In this document: piece after piece, positions 1 to 11,128 of the stretch
Layout of the letters: each line of letters begins with the position of its first letter
Position numbering within the stretch: position 1 is the first letter of the stretch
Origin: Dipodascopsis uninucleata var. uninucleata
Lineage: Eukaryota > Ascomycota > Lipomycetes > Lipomycetales > Lipomycetaceae
Length of the DNA stretch: 64,000 nucleotides
Direction: 5' to 3'
Assembly (NCBI GenBank): GCA_030568195.1
Contig: JAJLTO010000005.1
Location: forward strand, 1,178,001-1,242,000
Notes under the pieces: generated by a model
Database searches by the model: none
What the model saw: the letters and a program-made list of their open reading frames with translations, nothing else
What the model was told of the DNA's origin: nothing
Translations under genes and position numbers: made by a program

Positions 1-780
1 GCCATCTACAGCAAAAGCACCAGCAATTCCAGAATTCGCTTTCAATTTTGATGTGCTACGAAAAACGATTGATTCTTTCCAAAGTCGCTTTGATGAATAT
101 ATTACATTTGATAGGAAAAAAGTCTTATCCGAGAGAAATGCTTTTGAGCAGGAAATGGCAGAATGTAAAGGTATGTATAATATCATATATCCAAGAATTA
201 GGAGAAATTGTAGCTTACCATTGTCCGAAATCACATAGAGCAGCAATTGAGTATCTTGAAACAGATTGAGCACTACAAGGAAAGAGAATCTGAAATTGAA
301 CAAGAACGTGCACGAGAAAGACAAGAAGTATTAGAGACTGAGAGGTCAATATCTGATTTCACGCAGAAAAAGCAAGAATTGATGCTACTAAAGGACGCGG
401 TAGATAAACAAGTACGAGAGACACAAATGATTCTTGAGAGAAAGCGTGAAGAACGTGCCAAAGAAAGATCTAAATTCCTAGCACAGTCGTCGCAGAACGC
501 CCCTGAGCTCATCTTCTGGGAGCATAATTTGGGAATGCGCATCGAAGGTGTTCAAGACGACTATCTTAAGATTGTATTTACTCTAATAAGTGAGGCATCT
601 TGGAACAAAGAATACTATATTATTGTTGATCTAAGCGCAAGAGATTACGAAATAACGAAATGTGTACCAGAACTTGAGAAGTCTACTTTGGACGTGATAA
701 CGATGAGACTGAACGAGTCAAGAGACTTCAGCAGATTTTTGAAAGAGGTCAGGAAGGCGTTTAAGGATAGTGTATTATAG
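1..780 (+). CDS. SPC25: Kinetochore protein Spc25 (5' end lies outside the window)
   Basis: Subunit of the Ndc80 complex, which joins kinetochores to microtubules. Two exons are visible: <1-170 (reading frame from base 2) and 239-780. The 68-bp intron at 171-238 has a GTATGT donor and TAG acceptor, and joining at 170/239 keeps the frame. The protein opens inside a stretch with PEFAF and FDVLRKTIDSF that continues upstream without a start codon, so the true start is left of base 1. A long charged coiled coil covers most of the visible first half. The C-terminal globular Spc25 domain starts around ELIFWEHNLGMRIEGV and runs to the stop at 778-780. The order (short N-terminal segment, coiled coil, RWD-like globe) is that of the family. 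The N-terminal few residues cannot be seen. Confidence 0.87.
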
Positions 781-1315
781 TTGTTGATTTATTCTCCCAT
801 CTGATAGCATCATTTAAATATATTATTCGCTTGTACCCTTTACCTCCATCTTAAATAAATTTGGGAAGATACTGATGAAAGGATCTATATTAGAGCTTAT
901 ACTATCGAAGACTTCATACAAAGTCCAATTGTAGTCCAAGGTAGCTAATAATTCACAAATATTTGATAATATACTAACTTATACCTGCTGATTGTCGATT
1001 TTGAGCTTGAATATCTAGAGAAATCAGTCAATATAATATCTAAAGGTTTGTAAAATATGCAGAAGATGAAGTTGCGTGGACGAAATTAGAGATCAGCAAC
1101 TTTCTTTAGATATCGTGTATATTTGTGGCATATACACAACGAAGTTTTGATAAAACCATACAAATTTACTATTCTCCTTCTCATTTTGATTTGAAAATAT
1201 TGTAAATCTTATGAATAACGAGCTTTTTCTTTTAAGTAAATTGAGCCTTGAAGATAGTCAGATTATATACATTTGAAATTAATAGAGCCATTTAGCTCTT
1301 GCAAGTCTCACAAAA
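781..1315. other. Intergenic, SPC25 to PAB2
   Basis: AT-rich DNA of 535 bp holding the 3' flank of SPC25 and the promoter of PAB2. I see no further gene, repeat or RNA in it. Confidence 0.5.
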
Positions 1316-1994
1316 ATGTCAGATAATCAGGTAAGTAATTTCGCTAAAGCTTGCTCTCACGAAGTCTGAAAATATTTTCAAGATCAATGTTCGATTGTGA
1401 ATTAGTCTTCCTAAATTCAACCAGACAAGGATTACATATTTTCAATGCAGATTTATGAGAAAAACACCGATATTCTTACTATAATGCTAATCAGGTTAAA
1501 ATGTGGTGTAGGATGATCTCGAAGCGATGAAGGCGCGTGTTGCTGAGATGGAAGCTGAGGCAGCAAAATTGAGAGAGATGCAAGAGACTCTAGAAAAAGA
1601 GGGCCAAGAACTAAAAGAGGACAAAGAAGATGTTGATGCTAGAAGTATTTACGTCGGAAACGTTGATTATGATTCAACTCCTGAAGAAATTCAAGCTCAC
1701 TTTCAGAGCTGTGGAACGATCAATAGGGTCACAATCTTACTCGACAAGTACACTGGGCTTCCTAAGGGATATGCTTACGTTGAATTTGCTGAACCAGAAT
1801 TTGTTGCCAATGCTCTAGTTTTGAATGAGAGCCTGTTCAGAGGTCGCAATTTGAAAGTGGTTCCTAAGCGAACGAACGTTCCGGGTATGTCGGCTCGCGG
1901 GCGTGGAAGAGGACGTGGTAGAGGAAGAGGATTTCCTCCTAGAGGATATCGCGGTGGATTTAGAGGTCGTGCTCGGGGCTACAATCCCTATTGA
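1316..1994 (+). CDS. PAB2: Nuclear poly(A)-binding protein Pab2/PABPN1-type
   Basis: Binds poly(A) tails in the nucleus and takes part in polyadenylation and RNA decay. Two exons: 1316-1330, coding only MSDNQ, and 1512-1994. The 181-bp intron has a GTAAGT donor, a TGCTAAT branch site near 1485 and a TAG acceptor; splicing gives [15 protein letters not shown], the usual start of this family. The order is a short N-terminal coiled coil (about residues 10-45), one RRM with RNP2 SIYVGNVDY and RNP1 KGYAYVEF (about 50-125), then an arginine/glycine-rich tail with GRGRGRG runs, a likely arginine-methylation region, ending in RGYNPY. About 165 residues, close to fission yeast Pab2. The acidic N-terminus of the human protein is missing, as in other fungi. 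Confidence 0.9.
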
Positions 1995-3576
1995 GTTTAA
2001 TTGTAACCACCAATGCTGGTAATTTCATTTCAGAGCAGATCACTACTGTTTCTCCTGTACTGTTTTATTAGTTGGATGCCTACAAACAATTGTCAGCCAG
2101 CTATTAATGTACCCCGAAAGGAGAGTAATTGTGTTATATTCAACTTATGTTGATCTTGTTATTGTACCTTACCTCGCCTATTTGTGCTTATTTTCTTGAT
2201 AATACCCGTGTTTATTGTACGCTGCTCTAAGAAGCTGAATAGTTACGAGACTAGTGGATAGATGGTATAAAACCAGTTTGAGGATCAGATCTTAATGATG
2301 CTACTAGGAAAGAAAGAAAAGATAAAATAAATAATGATAAACTATAAAAAGTTTCGATAGACAGACATTAACAAAGAAAGATGCAGTCTGTAATAGAGAT
2401 GAAAGACAAAAATGAAGACCATTTGATAAGAAAATATAGATAATGTAAATTGTATGATTCATGATTCAAATTAATCGCTTACTTTTGTTAACAAGAATTA
2501 AATTACTGTGCAACTAGATCATATCATCTTTGTAATACATATACATAAATTTTTATGATTCAATTAGGCTGGTCTTTATTTGGTAGTTAGAATATGTAAT
2601 CATGAGTGTATGAATATTACTTGACTTCTACAGAATGTATTGCTGACAATATATCTTAATATTGTAGGTTCTACAATAAAGGTCTCGCTTGAACTCACAA
2701 GAACTTTCTACCTCAGGCACAATTTAAATTATTATTGCTTTGACAATTCTTAAATTCTGACTATAGGATGGTATATTCGGATTTTCAAATTATTTTTCAC
2801 TACAGGTCACAAACATATATTGATAAGGTCTATCATGTCTTCTTGTGCAAAACAGGATCTATCCTAGATCTATAGATCAATAGACATAGTATAATTACGT
2901 GATCTTATTTTCTTAGTTGCGCACAGCAAGTAACATTTGTGAATAATATTAACTTAACCTCTTGCTACTTGGGAATTGTTAGAAAGTTTTATTCTAATCG
3001 CAATAACTACGTAAAAAATATCGAAAGATCTTACAAAGAAATGGATGGTCATATACCGTCCATTGCTCGTATCTAATGTTATTATGCTTGATATGGATCT
3101 GACGCCCACTCCAATTTTAATATTTTGGTGGATATAATACCGTAGATCACCAATATATTGCTGTAATACTTGTAGGACTGAGTTTTGATAATTGGAATAT
3201 CTGTCCCCATGATTACTATGGCGGCTGCCCGGTTAAAACCGAGCTACCCTATTATACATTTGAGTATTTATTATTATTTTATTATTATTTAGTAATGACG
3301 GGCTGTGCTGAATTTTACGTACGTCTTTTTCGCCTCTCCAATTTTCATTCTTTAGTATAAGCCTTCGTTTGGAATACAAAAAATCAATAATTGTCAATTT
3401 TTGGTTCTGTTATTCTTTCTATTCCATTAATACAGTAATAGGAGGCTATAAGATCCAAGGGGAGTCTATACGAGAACCTTCCGGTGGTTCAAGAGTATAT
3501 AGATATATATATATAGATATATATATATATAAAATATAGTATCAAAACTACTGATCACTCAGCTACGGCAGATATA
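1995..3576. other. Long intergenic region, PAB2 to RSP5
   Basis: About 1.6 kb without a recognisable gene. It contains a CGG-N6-CCG palindrome at 3230-3241 and an AT dinucleotide tract near 3495-3538, just upstream of the RSP5 start. I see no RNA gene or mobile element. Confidence 0.5.
3495..3538. repeat. AT-dinucleotide microsatellite
   Basis: A run of TATA units broken by single G bases, ending about 40 bp before the RSP5 ATG. It may serve as a TATA-like promoter tract, but that is inference. Confidence 0.7.
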
Positions 3577-6500
3577 ATGACTGCAGAGTCTTCTTCGTAA
3601 GTGCTAGATTTTAACGGTATTTAAGCATAATATAGAGTGATGGAGAGTATAGAGGATGTATAAATGTGTAGTGATACGAAGGTCAATAGATTAATAGATT
3701 GCGGAAGGACTGGACAAAGATTGATGAATTTGTCGATGATAGCTGTTTTTTCCATATGCTGTATAATATGTTCAGTGTCAAAGAAGCCAGTTTAGGATGA
3801 TATGGCATATCTTTTTAATAATGGTATATTGATTATAATTGCAATTGCTGACACTTAGTCTTTCTTATTTTAAATCAGGACTCGAAAGCTGCGCATTACA
3901 GGTTAGTGAGAAGTGTGATCGATTCTGCCGGCGGACGATCTCGAAAGAGTGAATTTGGCGATATTTAGTTGTGGATATGCATGAGATTGTTCTCGATATA
4001 ACATATAAGTTATCTTTTAAGATTATATGCAGTTAATATTGTGTTGAATAAACAAAATATTGTTATCGCTCGGTTTTTTTTTGCTACTGGTGTTACTTTT
4101 TGTTGCAATGGTAAAGTACTAACGGCGTATTAATAATGTAGTCATCGCTGCCGATGGATTGGCAAAGCGGGAGGTCTTCAGTAAGTTGATGAATTTGAAC
4201 TTGAAATGAGAAATTAGGAAGATGCCTCATGATTCCTTTCTTTTATCGTTTTACGTGAGATGTGTTAGTTTCTAACTTGCTGTTACAGAACTCCCTGATC
4301 CATTTGCTGTGATCACTGTGGACGGCGAGCAGACTCATACAACCTCAGTTATCAGAAAGACTCTCAATCCTTATTGGAATGAATCGTTCGATGTGTATGT
4401 TACTCGTGAGCAGGTTGAGCTCTACCAATGATAATACTGTTTATATTTTGATAGGATGGCTAATTAATATTTTGTTTTCTTTCTTCTAGTAATGCAACCG
4501 AGAGTAGTATTATCGCAGTTCAGATTTTCGACCAAAAGAAATTCAAAAAGAAAGATCAAGGGTTTTTGGGTGTTATTAATATCAGGGTTGGTGATGTTAT
4601 TGACTTGTCACTTGGTGGAGAGGAAATGCTTACGAGAGACCTTAAAAAGTCGAATGATAACCTCGTTGTTCATGGAAAGTTGATCATCTCGTTGTCCACT
4701 AACATACAATCTACTCCTGTTCGCTCTACGGGTCAAAATTCCGCTCCTCAGAGCATAGTTAATCAGGCTTCTAGTAGCACGCAGATTCCCCAGGGCACTA
4801 ATATTGCGTCATCTGCGTCTGGCGATGCTTCTACTGCAACCGGTAACATCCCCGCTGCTGCTTCTGTGACTTCTACCCCTGCAAACTTGAGCATTCCTGT
4901 TGCTAACAGCTCCATATCAAATCCTAACTCTACTGTTTCGACTCCAGTAACTGCTACAGCAAATGGAAGCAATACTACGGGAGCTGCAAGCAGGGTGTAC
5001 AGCACATTTGAAGATCAGTATGGTAGACTTCCTCCAGGATGGGAACGTCGTACTGACAATCTTGGGCGAACATACTATGTGGATCACAATACTCGTTCGA
5101 CAACGTGGACTAGACCTCCGACAGACTTGAACGAGTCTGATCAGCGGGCTGCTATACAGAATAATACCGAAATAGAGCGTCAGAGGCATTCCAACAGAAG
5201 ATTACCAGGAGATCAGCAATCTAGAGCAAACTCGCCGTCTAATTCTACTGAAAATGTAACCAACAATGCTAGTGCAATTCAACTTATGGCTACTGGTGCT
5301 ACAACTGCTGGTCTTGGTGAGCTTCCTCCAGGGTGGGAGGAACGTCACACTCCGGAAGGTAGAAAGTACTTCGTTGATCATAATACTCGTACTACTACTT
5401 GGGTTGATCCTAGACGACAGCAATATATTCGAATGTATGGTCCAAATACCAATAACACTACTTTCCAAACCCAGCCGGTATCCCAGCTTGGACCATTACC
5501 GAGTGGCTGGGAAATGCGATTAACTAATACTGCTCGTGTCTACTTCGTTGATCACAATACCAAGACAACTACTTGGGACGATCCACGTCTCCCGTCTAGC
5601 TTGGATCAAAACGTTCCTCAGTATAAGCGTGATTTCAGAAGAAAGTTGATATACTTCCGATCCCAACCGGCTCTTAGAAGTCTTCCGGGCCAATGTCATA
5701 TCAAAGTTAGACGAAACCATATTTTTGAAGACTCTTATGCAGAAATCATGCGACAGAGTCCTCAAGATCTTAAAAAGAGATTGATGATTAAGTTTGAGGG
5801 TGAAGAAGGTCTTGATTATGGTGGAGTATCGCGAGAGTTTTTCTTTTTGCTATCACATGAGATGTTTAATCCGTTTTATTGCTTGTTCGAATATTCTGCT
5901 CATGATAACTACACTCTCCAGATTAATCCTCATTCAGGTATCAATCCAGAGCATTTGAATTATTTTAAATTTATTGGAAGAGTTGTCGGCCTTGCCATTT
6001 TTCACAGAAGATTCTTGGATGCTTTTTTCATTGGAGCATTCTATAAGATGGTTCTCAAGAAACGAGTTGTTTTAGCAGATATGGAAGGTGTTGATGCAGA
6101 TTTCTATAGAAATCTTGCATGGACCCTCGAGAATGATATCACTGATATCTTAGAGTTGACCTTTTCTACTGAAGATGATCGCTTCGGTGAACTTGTGACT
6201 GTTGACTTGAAGCCTGAGGGCCGTAATATTCCAGTCACAAACGAAAATAAGCGAGAATATATCGAGCTTATAACCGAATGGAGAATTTCTAAGCGTGTTG
6301 AAGAGCAATTCAAAGCATTTATGTCAGGTTTTAATGAATTGATCCCTCAGGAGCTTATCAATGTATTTGATGAGCGTGAGCTTGAATTGTTGATCGGTGG
6401 TATTGCAGATATCGATGTTGATGATTGGAAGAAGCATACAGATTATAGAGGATACTCGGAAAGTGATGAAGTCATTCAGTGGTTTTGGAAATGTGTTCGT

Positions 6501-6761
6501 TCTTGGGATGCGGAGCAGAAGTCTAGATTACTTCAGTTCACTACTGGTACCTCGCGTATTCCTGTTAACGGATTTAAAGATCTCCAGGGCAGTGACGGTC
6601 CTCGACGTTTTACTATTGAAAAGGCTGGTGAAATTCAGCATTTACCGAAATCGCATACCTGTTTCAATCGTGTTGACTTACCTCCTTATAAGAGCTATCA
6701 AACCTTGGTTCAGAAGTTATCACTTGCGGTTGAGGAGACTGTTGGATTTGGCCAGGAGTAA
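3577..6761 (+). CDS. RSP5: HECT E3 ubiquitin ligase of the Rsp5/Nedd4 family
   Basis: Ubiquitin ligase for membrane-protein endocytosis and sorting, recruited through PY-motif adaptors. Five exons join in frame: 3577-3596, 3879-3901, 4142-4180, 4289-4394 and 4490-6761, giving 819 aa. The spliced start reads MTAESSSTRKLRITVIAADG and continues into a C2 domain (about residues 8-130; [18 protein letters not shown]). A Ser/Thr/Asn-rich linker follows. Three WW domains lie at about 240-273, 337-370 and 396-429, each with LPxGWE and VDHNT. The HECT domain fills about 470-819; the catalytic Cys is in HTCFNR, 32 residues from the end (about Cys787), the same distance as in S. cerevisiae Rsp5. Three small exons cut through the C2 region, one of only 23 nt. 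Branch sites include TACTAAC near 4115. Confidence 0.95.
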
Positions 6762-7364
6762 AATCTTCACCAAGTATTATGCACGATGTGATGGAATAAC
6801 GTGTTGAGTGGGTTTTCTGTTTTGAAATTTTTAGTATTTTGTGGTTCTTCGTTTATTTTAAAAAATTATCTATGATCAAAGTTTGTCAGAACATATTCGG
6901 ATGGAAGTTGGAATTTGGGTTCAAATTATATAAACATAAACTGCAACAGACAAACAATCGTATCTATTTATAAATATGCATACTTTTATTGTACGTATGT
7001 ATTCTAGAGTCCTTATTCTATTCTATATACTACATGTGACAGATATGTATGTGATTGTTGCGCCGTGAATAGATTTTACCCGAGCGGGTAACTGGGTAGC
7101 GGGGATTTGGCAAAATATGAATTCACACGATGAAAAGTAGTATTTTAGGACAGGCAGGTAATATAGTACATGTCGGTTCTATTAGTTAAATAAGCATCAC
7201 TATAAGACATGAATTAGAATCATGCAGTCGTCATCGTGTGACTTGAAACTTATGTCATCAAGTTCAGCATTGTATAAATTTTATCATGTGGACTAGAACG
7301 GCTCAGCCGTCTCGAATATTCATTTATTGTCTCTCTGGTCTTGCGTCTTTTTCTCGCGATCGTT

Positions 7365-7399
7365 TATATCTATGAGTATATATCTATGAGTATATATCT
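7365..7399. repeat. Short tandem repeat, unit about 14 bp
   Basis: Two and a half copies of TATATATCTATGAG in direct tandem. Nothing indicates a function. Confidence 0.7.
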
Positions 7400-7548
7400 G
7401 GGCAGGTCTTTTTCCGCACATATTTCTTTTGATTTTTTTATTGTTTTCGTTCGATTTCGTTTCTATCAAGTTTATTTTGTTCTAGTAGTTGATAGTTTCA
7501 TTGTACTTTCTCTCTAAATTGACTATACTAAAGTTTTTTCCTATTTCT

Positions 7549-7577
7549 TTATTATTACTATTATTACTATTATTAGT
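7549..7577. repeat. Trinucleotide microsatellite (TTA/CTA)
   Basis: Imperfect run of TTA and CTA triplets in non-coding DNA. A simple repeat with no visible role. Confidence 0.6.
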
Positions 7578-8144
7578 TATTTTTTATTATCATATTCATA
7601 TTATTGAGGTATGCTAACTACTCTTCTAATATATCTTATCATTCTGGTCTTTTGTATTATTCTCGTCCTGTAATGTTTCGTGTTAAGATAGGTTAGGGAC
7701 AGATTTTTGCGTCTCGCCTTATAGCTATAATATCGGTAATCAGTGTTATCTTGATTCAGTTTCTTGATACAAACGTAATGATCGATCATTGATTCTTCGA
7801 GAATACAGGCATTCGTCCAAATTGTTCTAGTCTCATTCGTACATTTGCTCATTGTTTGTTGGCTGTGATAATGAACTTAAAAGAGAATTGGGGGTGAGTG
7901 GTGGTAAATGAATAGTAAGCTTAAACTGGGGGCATCATTACGTATAAATGTGGAGAATGGTTTAGTACTGCGGCTTCGTGTTATATACCCCACAATAGTT
8001 TCTTTATCGGATTACTGATAAAAACTGATAATAATGAAGAACCAGTCTGAATGAATATAAAAACTGTAGATTGAGATATTATTTAATGGAATACGTGGTT
8101 TAGATCTCTCTCTCTTCTGTTTCTTGCTCTCTGTCTGTAACCAG

Positions 8145-8350
8145 CTATATATTTAATTACTGGCCCTATATATTTATCCATAATAACCTTGAAAGAATAG
8201 ACGTTCCCTATCTCTCATAGCAGTTCGTCGTCTGGAGCAAATAACCATAGAACAGGTTAATTCTTGATCTACAGTTTATTCACCTATATATTTACCGGCA
8301 CGTACTATTTTTTGGAAGGTCAAACACTAATAAGTGTAACTATATATTTA
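8145..8350. promoter_or_regulatory. Four copies of CTATATATTTA upstream of the glucoamylase
   Basis: The 11-mer CTATATATTTA occurs exactly at 8145-8155, 8166-8176, 8284-8294 and 8340-8350, all in the same orientation and 290-500 bp upstream of the glucoamylase ATG. A/T-rich cores starting with CTA resemble MADS-box sites (Rlm1/MEF2 type), but the factor is unknown. Clustering of identical copies in one promoter is seen; regulatory use is inferred. Confidence 0.4.
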
Positions 8351-8640
8351 TTTCGTCTCTACGTTTAAGTAAGTGGAAGCAGAGTAACTGTCAGGCGATC
8401 ACAAAGGAGTGTGAGATAACGTCATCGCCGCTGATTCATTCACGAAACGGCAACTTAATATCGAACTTGAGAGTTTCGCATTTGTAGGTAGTAGCTTCCT
8501 ACAGATCAACCTGTCGTAATCTACTAAGTATACAAATCAGAATCTGAAGAAGATTATAAGTGATATCATACGGCCGAAACAGAAGAACAATAGAGAACGC
8601 AGTTCGACTCCAATATAAATTGTATAGCGATTACAAAGTT

Positions 8641-10299
8641 ATGCATCTTTTCTACATCACAGCTATTTGTTTGTCTACGTTTGAATTAGTTTCTGGTCTG
8701 GGTTCTGAGATATCAATGTTGAAATCAAGCAAAATGCAATCTATACTTGGCGGTAAAAGTTCTGGTAGCGCAATGTACTTGCCTGCTGAAACTCATGTTT
8801 TTGAAGATGCCGATTTCGAACACTGGTTGGATGTCGAGTCTGCGTACTCCTTTAACGGAATTTTGGCCAATATTGGTCCAGATGGAGCTATGGTTGCCAG
8901 TAAAGGTGTTCGTGCAGGTGTAGTTGTCGCATCACCTTCGCATAAAAATCCAAACTATTTTTATCAGTGGGTTCGCGACGGAGCTATTACTATGAGAGCT
9001 TTGGTAGATGCCTATGCATCAACAAGAAATGACTCTCTTCGAGATATTCTAATGGCCTATGTTGATGACACTCATCATGTTCAGCGAACTGAAAACCCTT
9101 CCGGTGCATTTGAGAGCGGAGGACTTGGTGAACCTAAGTACGAGGTCGATGGCACACCATTCATGGATTCTTGGGGGCGTCCTCAGCGCGATGGGCCTGC
9201 TCTTCGAGCAATTACTATCACGGAATTTGTTCGTGTGGATGCTGAATTGTCAGGTAAAGATATCAAGGACTATAAAAATATCTATTCTTCAATAATTAAG
9301 CCTGACCTTGAATATGTTTCCAAGTCATGGGCATCTCCTGGATTTGACCTATGGGAGGAAGTCAACGGTTTACATTTTTTCACTGCCCTAGTTCAGCATC
9401 GTGCATTGTCTGTCGGTGGACAGCTTGCTCTGTCTATGGCTGATGCGGGAGCAGCTGAGTGGTATAGAATTCAGGAGCATGCTATATCTAGGCTCTTGAA
9501 CGCCTTTTGGGATGAGGAGCGCTGTCATTTGGTTGAGACTCTTGCTTCATCACGCTCAGGCTTGGATGCGGCACTGCTTCTTGGATCAATCCACGGTGGT
9601 TCTGAGAGTTTATTTCCAACATATAGCGAGGAGATTGTGGCATCTCTTGATGCTCTCGTCAAGGACATGCGAACTCGTCATCCTATTAATGTGGCTCTAC
9701 CAGAGAATGAAAATGGTTTGCCTGTGGCTGTCGGTATTGGCCGATATCCTGAAGACGTGTATAGTGGCGGAGACGAGCAGTCTACAAGTGACGGCAACGA
9801 TATCGGAAATCCATGGTTTTTGTGCACATCAACTGTTGCACACACGATTTACGATCTTGTAAACTACATATCTTCGTCCGATGAGCCTTTCGTCATTACT
9901 AATGTGACTGCTGGATTTTATCTCCCATTTTTACTCTCCATTGATGATCTTTTTGAAGATTCATTAATTAAAGCTGCAGCGCATAAATATAAAGACGCTG
10001 TTGTTAATAAGCCAAAAGCATCTGGTAATCAACTAACGAAGTCTATGGTACTTTTTTCTTTCCCTAAGGACTCTAAGACTGTTGACACTCTATTGAAACA
10101 ACTGATTGCCTATGCTGATGGCTTTATGCGTATTATCCGTGCTCATACTGACAGCGAAGGAAACCTCAGCGAGCAGTTTGACCGCAACACAGGATACATG
10201 CGCGGAGCTCCTCGCCTGACTTGGAGTTTTGAGAGTTTCTGGAATGCTAACAAGAGTCGTAGTGAAGCTCTTAAGGCTTATAAGAATCGCGCGAAATGA
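8641..10299 (+). CDS. Secreted glucoamylase, glycoside hydrolase family 15
   Basis: Exo-acting 1,4-alpha-glucosidase that releases glucose from the non-reducing ends of starch or glycogen. I chose the ATG at 8641 because it begins a clean signal peptide (MHLFYITAICLSTFELVSG); the frame is open further upstream but has no ATG there. The mature part shows GH15 hallmarks in order: YFYQWVRDGAITMRAL, DLWEEVNGLHFFT (holding the catalytic-acid Glu), RYPEDVY with GNPWFLCT, and a C-terminal SEQFDRNTG (holding the catalytic base). Length is 552 aa, uninterrupted. There is no Ser/Thr linker or starch-binding domain, as in yeast-type enzymes such as that of Saccharomycopsis. Whether it is secreted or vacuolar, like Sga1, cannot be told from sequence, but the signal peptide implies entry into the secretory pathway. 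Confidence 0.93.
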   Translation: MHLFYITAICLSTFELVSGLGSEISMLKSSKMQSILGGKSSGSAMYLPAETHVFEDADFEHWLDVESAYSFNGILANIGPDGAMVASKGVRAGVVVASPSHKNPNYFYQWVRDGAITMRALVDAYASTRNDSLRDILMAYVDDTHHVQRTENPSGAFESGGLGEPKYEVDGTPFMDSWGRPQRDGPALRAITITEFVRVDAELSGKDIKDYKNIYSSIIKPDLEYVSKSWASPGFDLWEEVNGLHFFTALVQHRALSVGGQLALSMADAGAAEWYRIQEHAISRLLNAFWDEERCHLVETLASSRSGLDAALLLGSIHGGSESLFPTYSEEIVASLDALVKDMRTRHPINVALPENENGLPVAVGIGRYPEDVYSGGDEQSTSDGNDIGNPWFLCTSTVAHTIYDLVNYISSSDEPFVITNVTAGFYLPFLLSIDDLFEDSLIKAAAHKYKDAVVNKPKASGNQLTKSMVLFSFPKDSKTVDTLLKQLIAYADGFMRIIRAHTDSEGNLSEQFDRNTGYMRGAPRLTWSFESFWNANKSRSEALKAYKNRAK

Positions 10300-11128
10300 C
10301 GTGACGTGAATGTATACGAAGGATATTAATCCTTGATCTACATCAGTGGTACATTTTTTAGTCATCTATGGCATTTCAAGAATCCTCAGCAATTTTTGGC
10401 TTGATGGCTTCTACAATCTGTTTCTCTTTCTGTTTGATTGTTTTGGTTTCGTTTCCGATTAGTTTTGTGTGATCAAGTGTAAGGTTCAGTTTTCTTGGTA
10501 TCAGTATGATCATATCTTCAAGATGCTTCTCACTGTTCACGATTATATTTTCTTGGACTTTCTAATTCAAATTTCATTTATTAGTGCATTTCTCACGACT
10601 TTCGATTTTATCATGAATCTTATGGTTGACTATTTGTTTTTAAGGATTCTACTGGTAATAGGCGTTTGTGATTTTTGAAATCTTTTTATTGAAACGACTC
10701 TTGCGTTTGGATCGTAATATGGTGTACTCTGTATGCATTATAAGGTAATAGGGCGCGGGATGTTTTGGTAACTTGTCGGCTGCTTTTACACAGTGTGGAA
10801 TTGAAGAGCAAGGGTTAACGTTTATGCAATATTTTGGACCTTTTCTCTCTTTTTGGTATAAACACAGGAGTTGATGGAAATGTACATATTCGAGGAAGCT
10901 GAAATGTTCTACGAACTGCTTTTGGCTTCTTCCATGCACACTCTATATAGGCTTATGTGTTCATGAATCATGCTATGAATTCTTGATTAATTTAGCGATA
11001 TACCTCCTGTGATTTTTGAGCACCATTTGGTCGTGTTAATAAATTTTAAGGCGCTATCTACTTATTTCTTGCCATGAAAAGACTAAAAATAATCGCTTAT
11101 AAGTATATTCGTATTCATTTGAGATATA
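10300..11128. other. Intergenic, glucoamylase and POP4 3' flanks
   Basis: About 830 bp between two convergent genes. It holds only short open frames with no coding character, and I see no RNA gene. Confidence 0.5.

Larger units (their letters stand above)
6762..8640. other. Long intergenic region upstream of the glucoamylase
   Basis: About 1.9 kb, AT-rich, without a credible gene. It contains a 14-bp tandem repeat (7365-7399), a TTA/CTA microsatellite (about 7549-7577) and, in the last 500 bp, four exact copies of CTATATATTTA. Its length suits a regulated promoter. Confidence 0.5.

Noticed and set aside
8560-8640. Open frame extending upstream of the glucoamylase ATG.
   Set aside because: It starts with GTG, has no ATG, and would bury the signal peptide behind 27 charged residues.
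10649-10939. 96-codon frame on the minus strand between glucoamylase and POP4.
   Set aside because: Lies in 3' flanking DNA, no domain, and composition as expected for AT-rich non-coding DNA.
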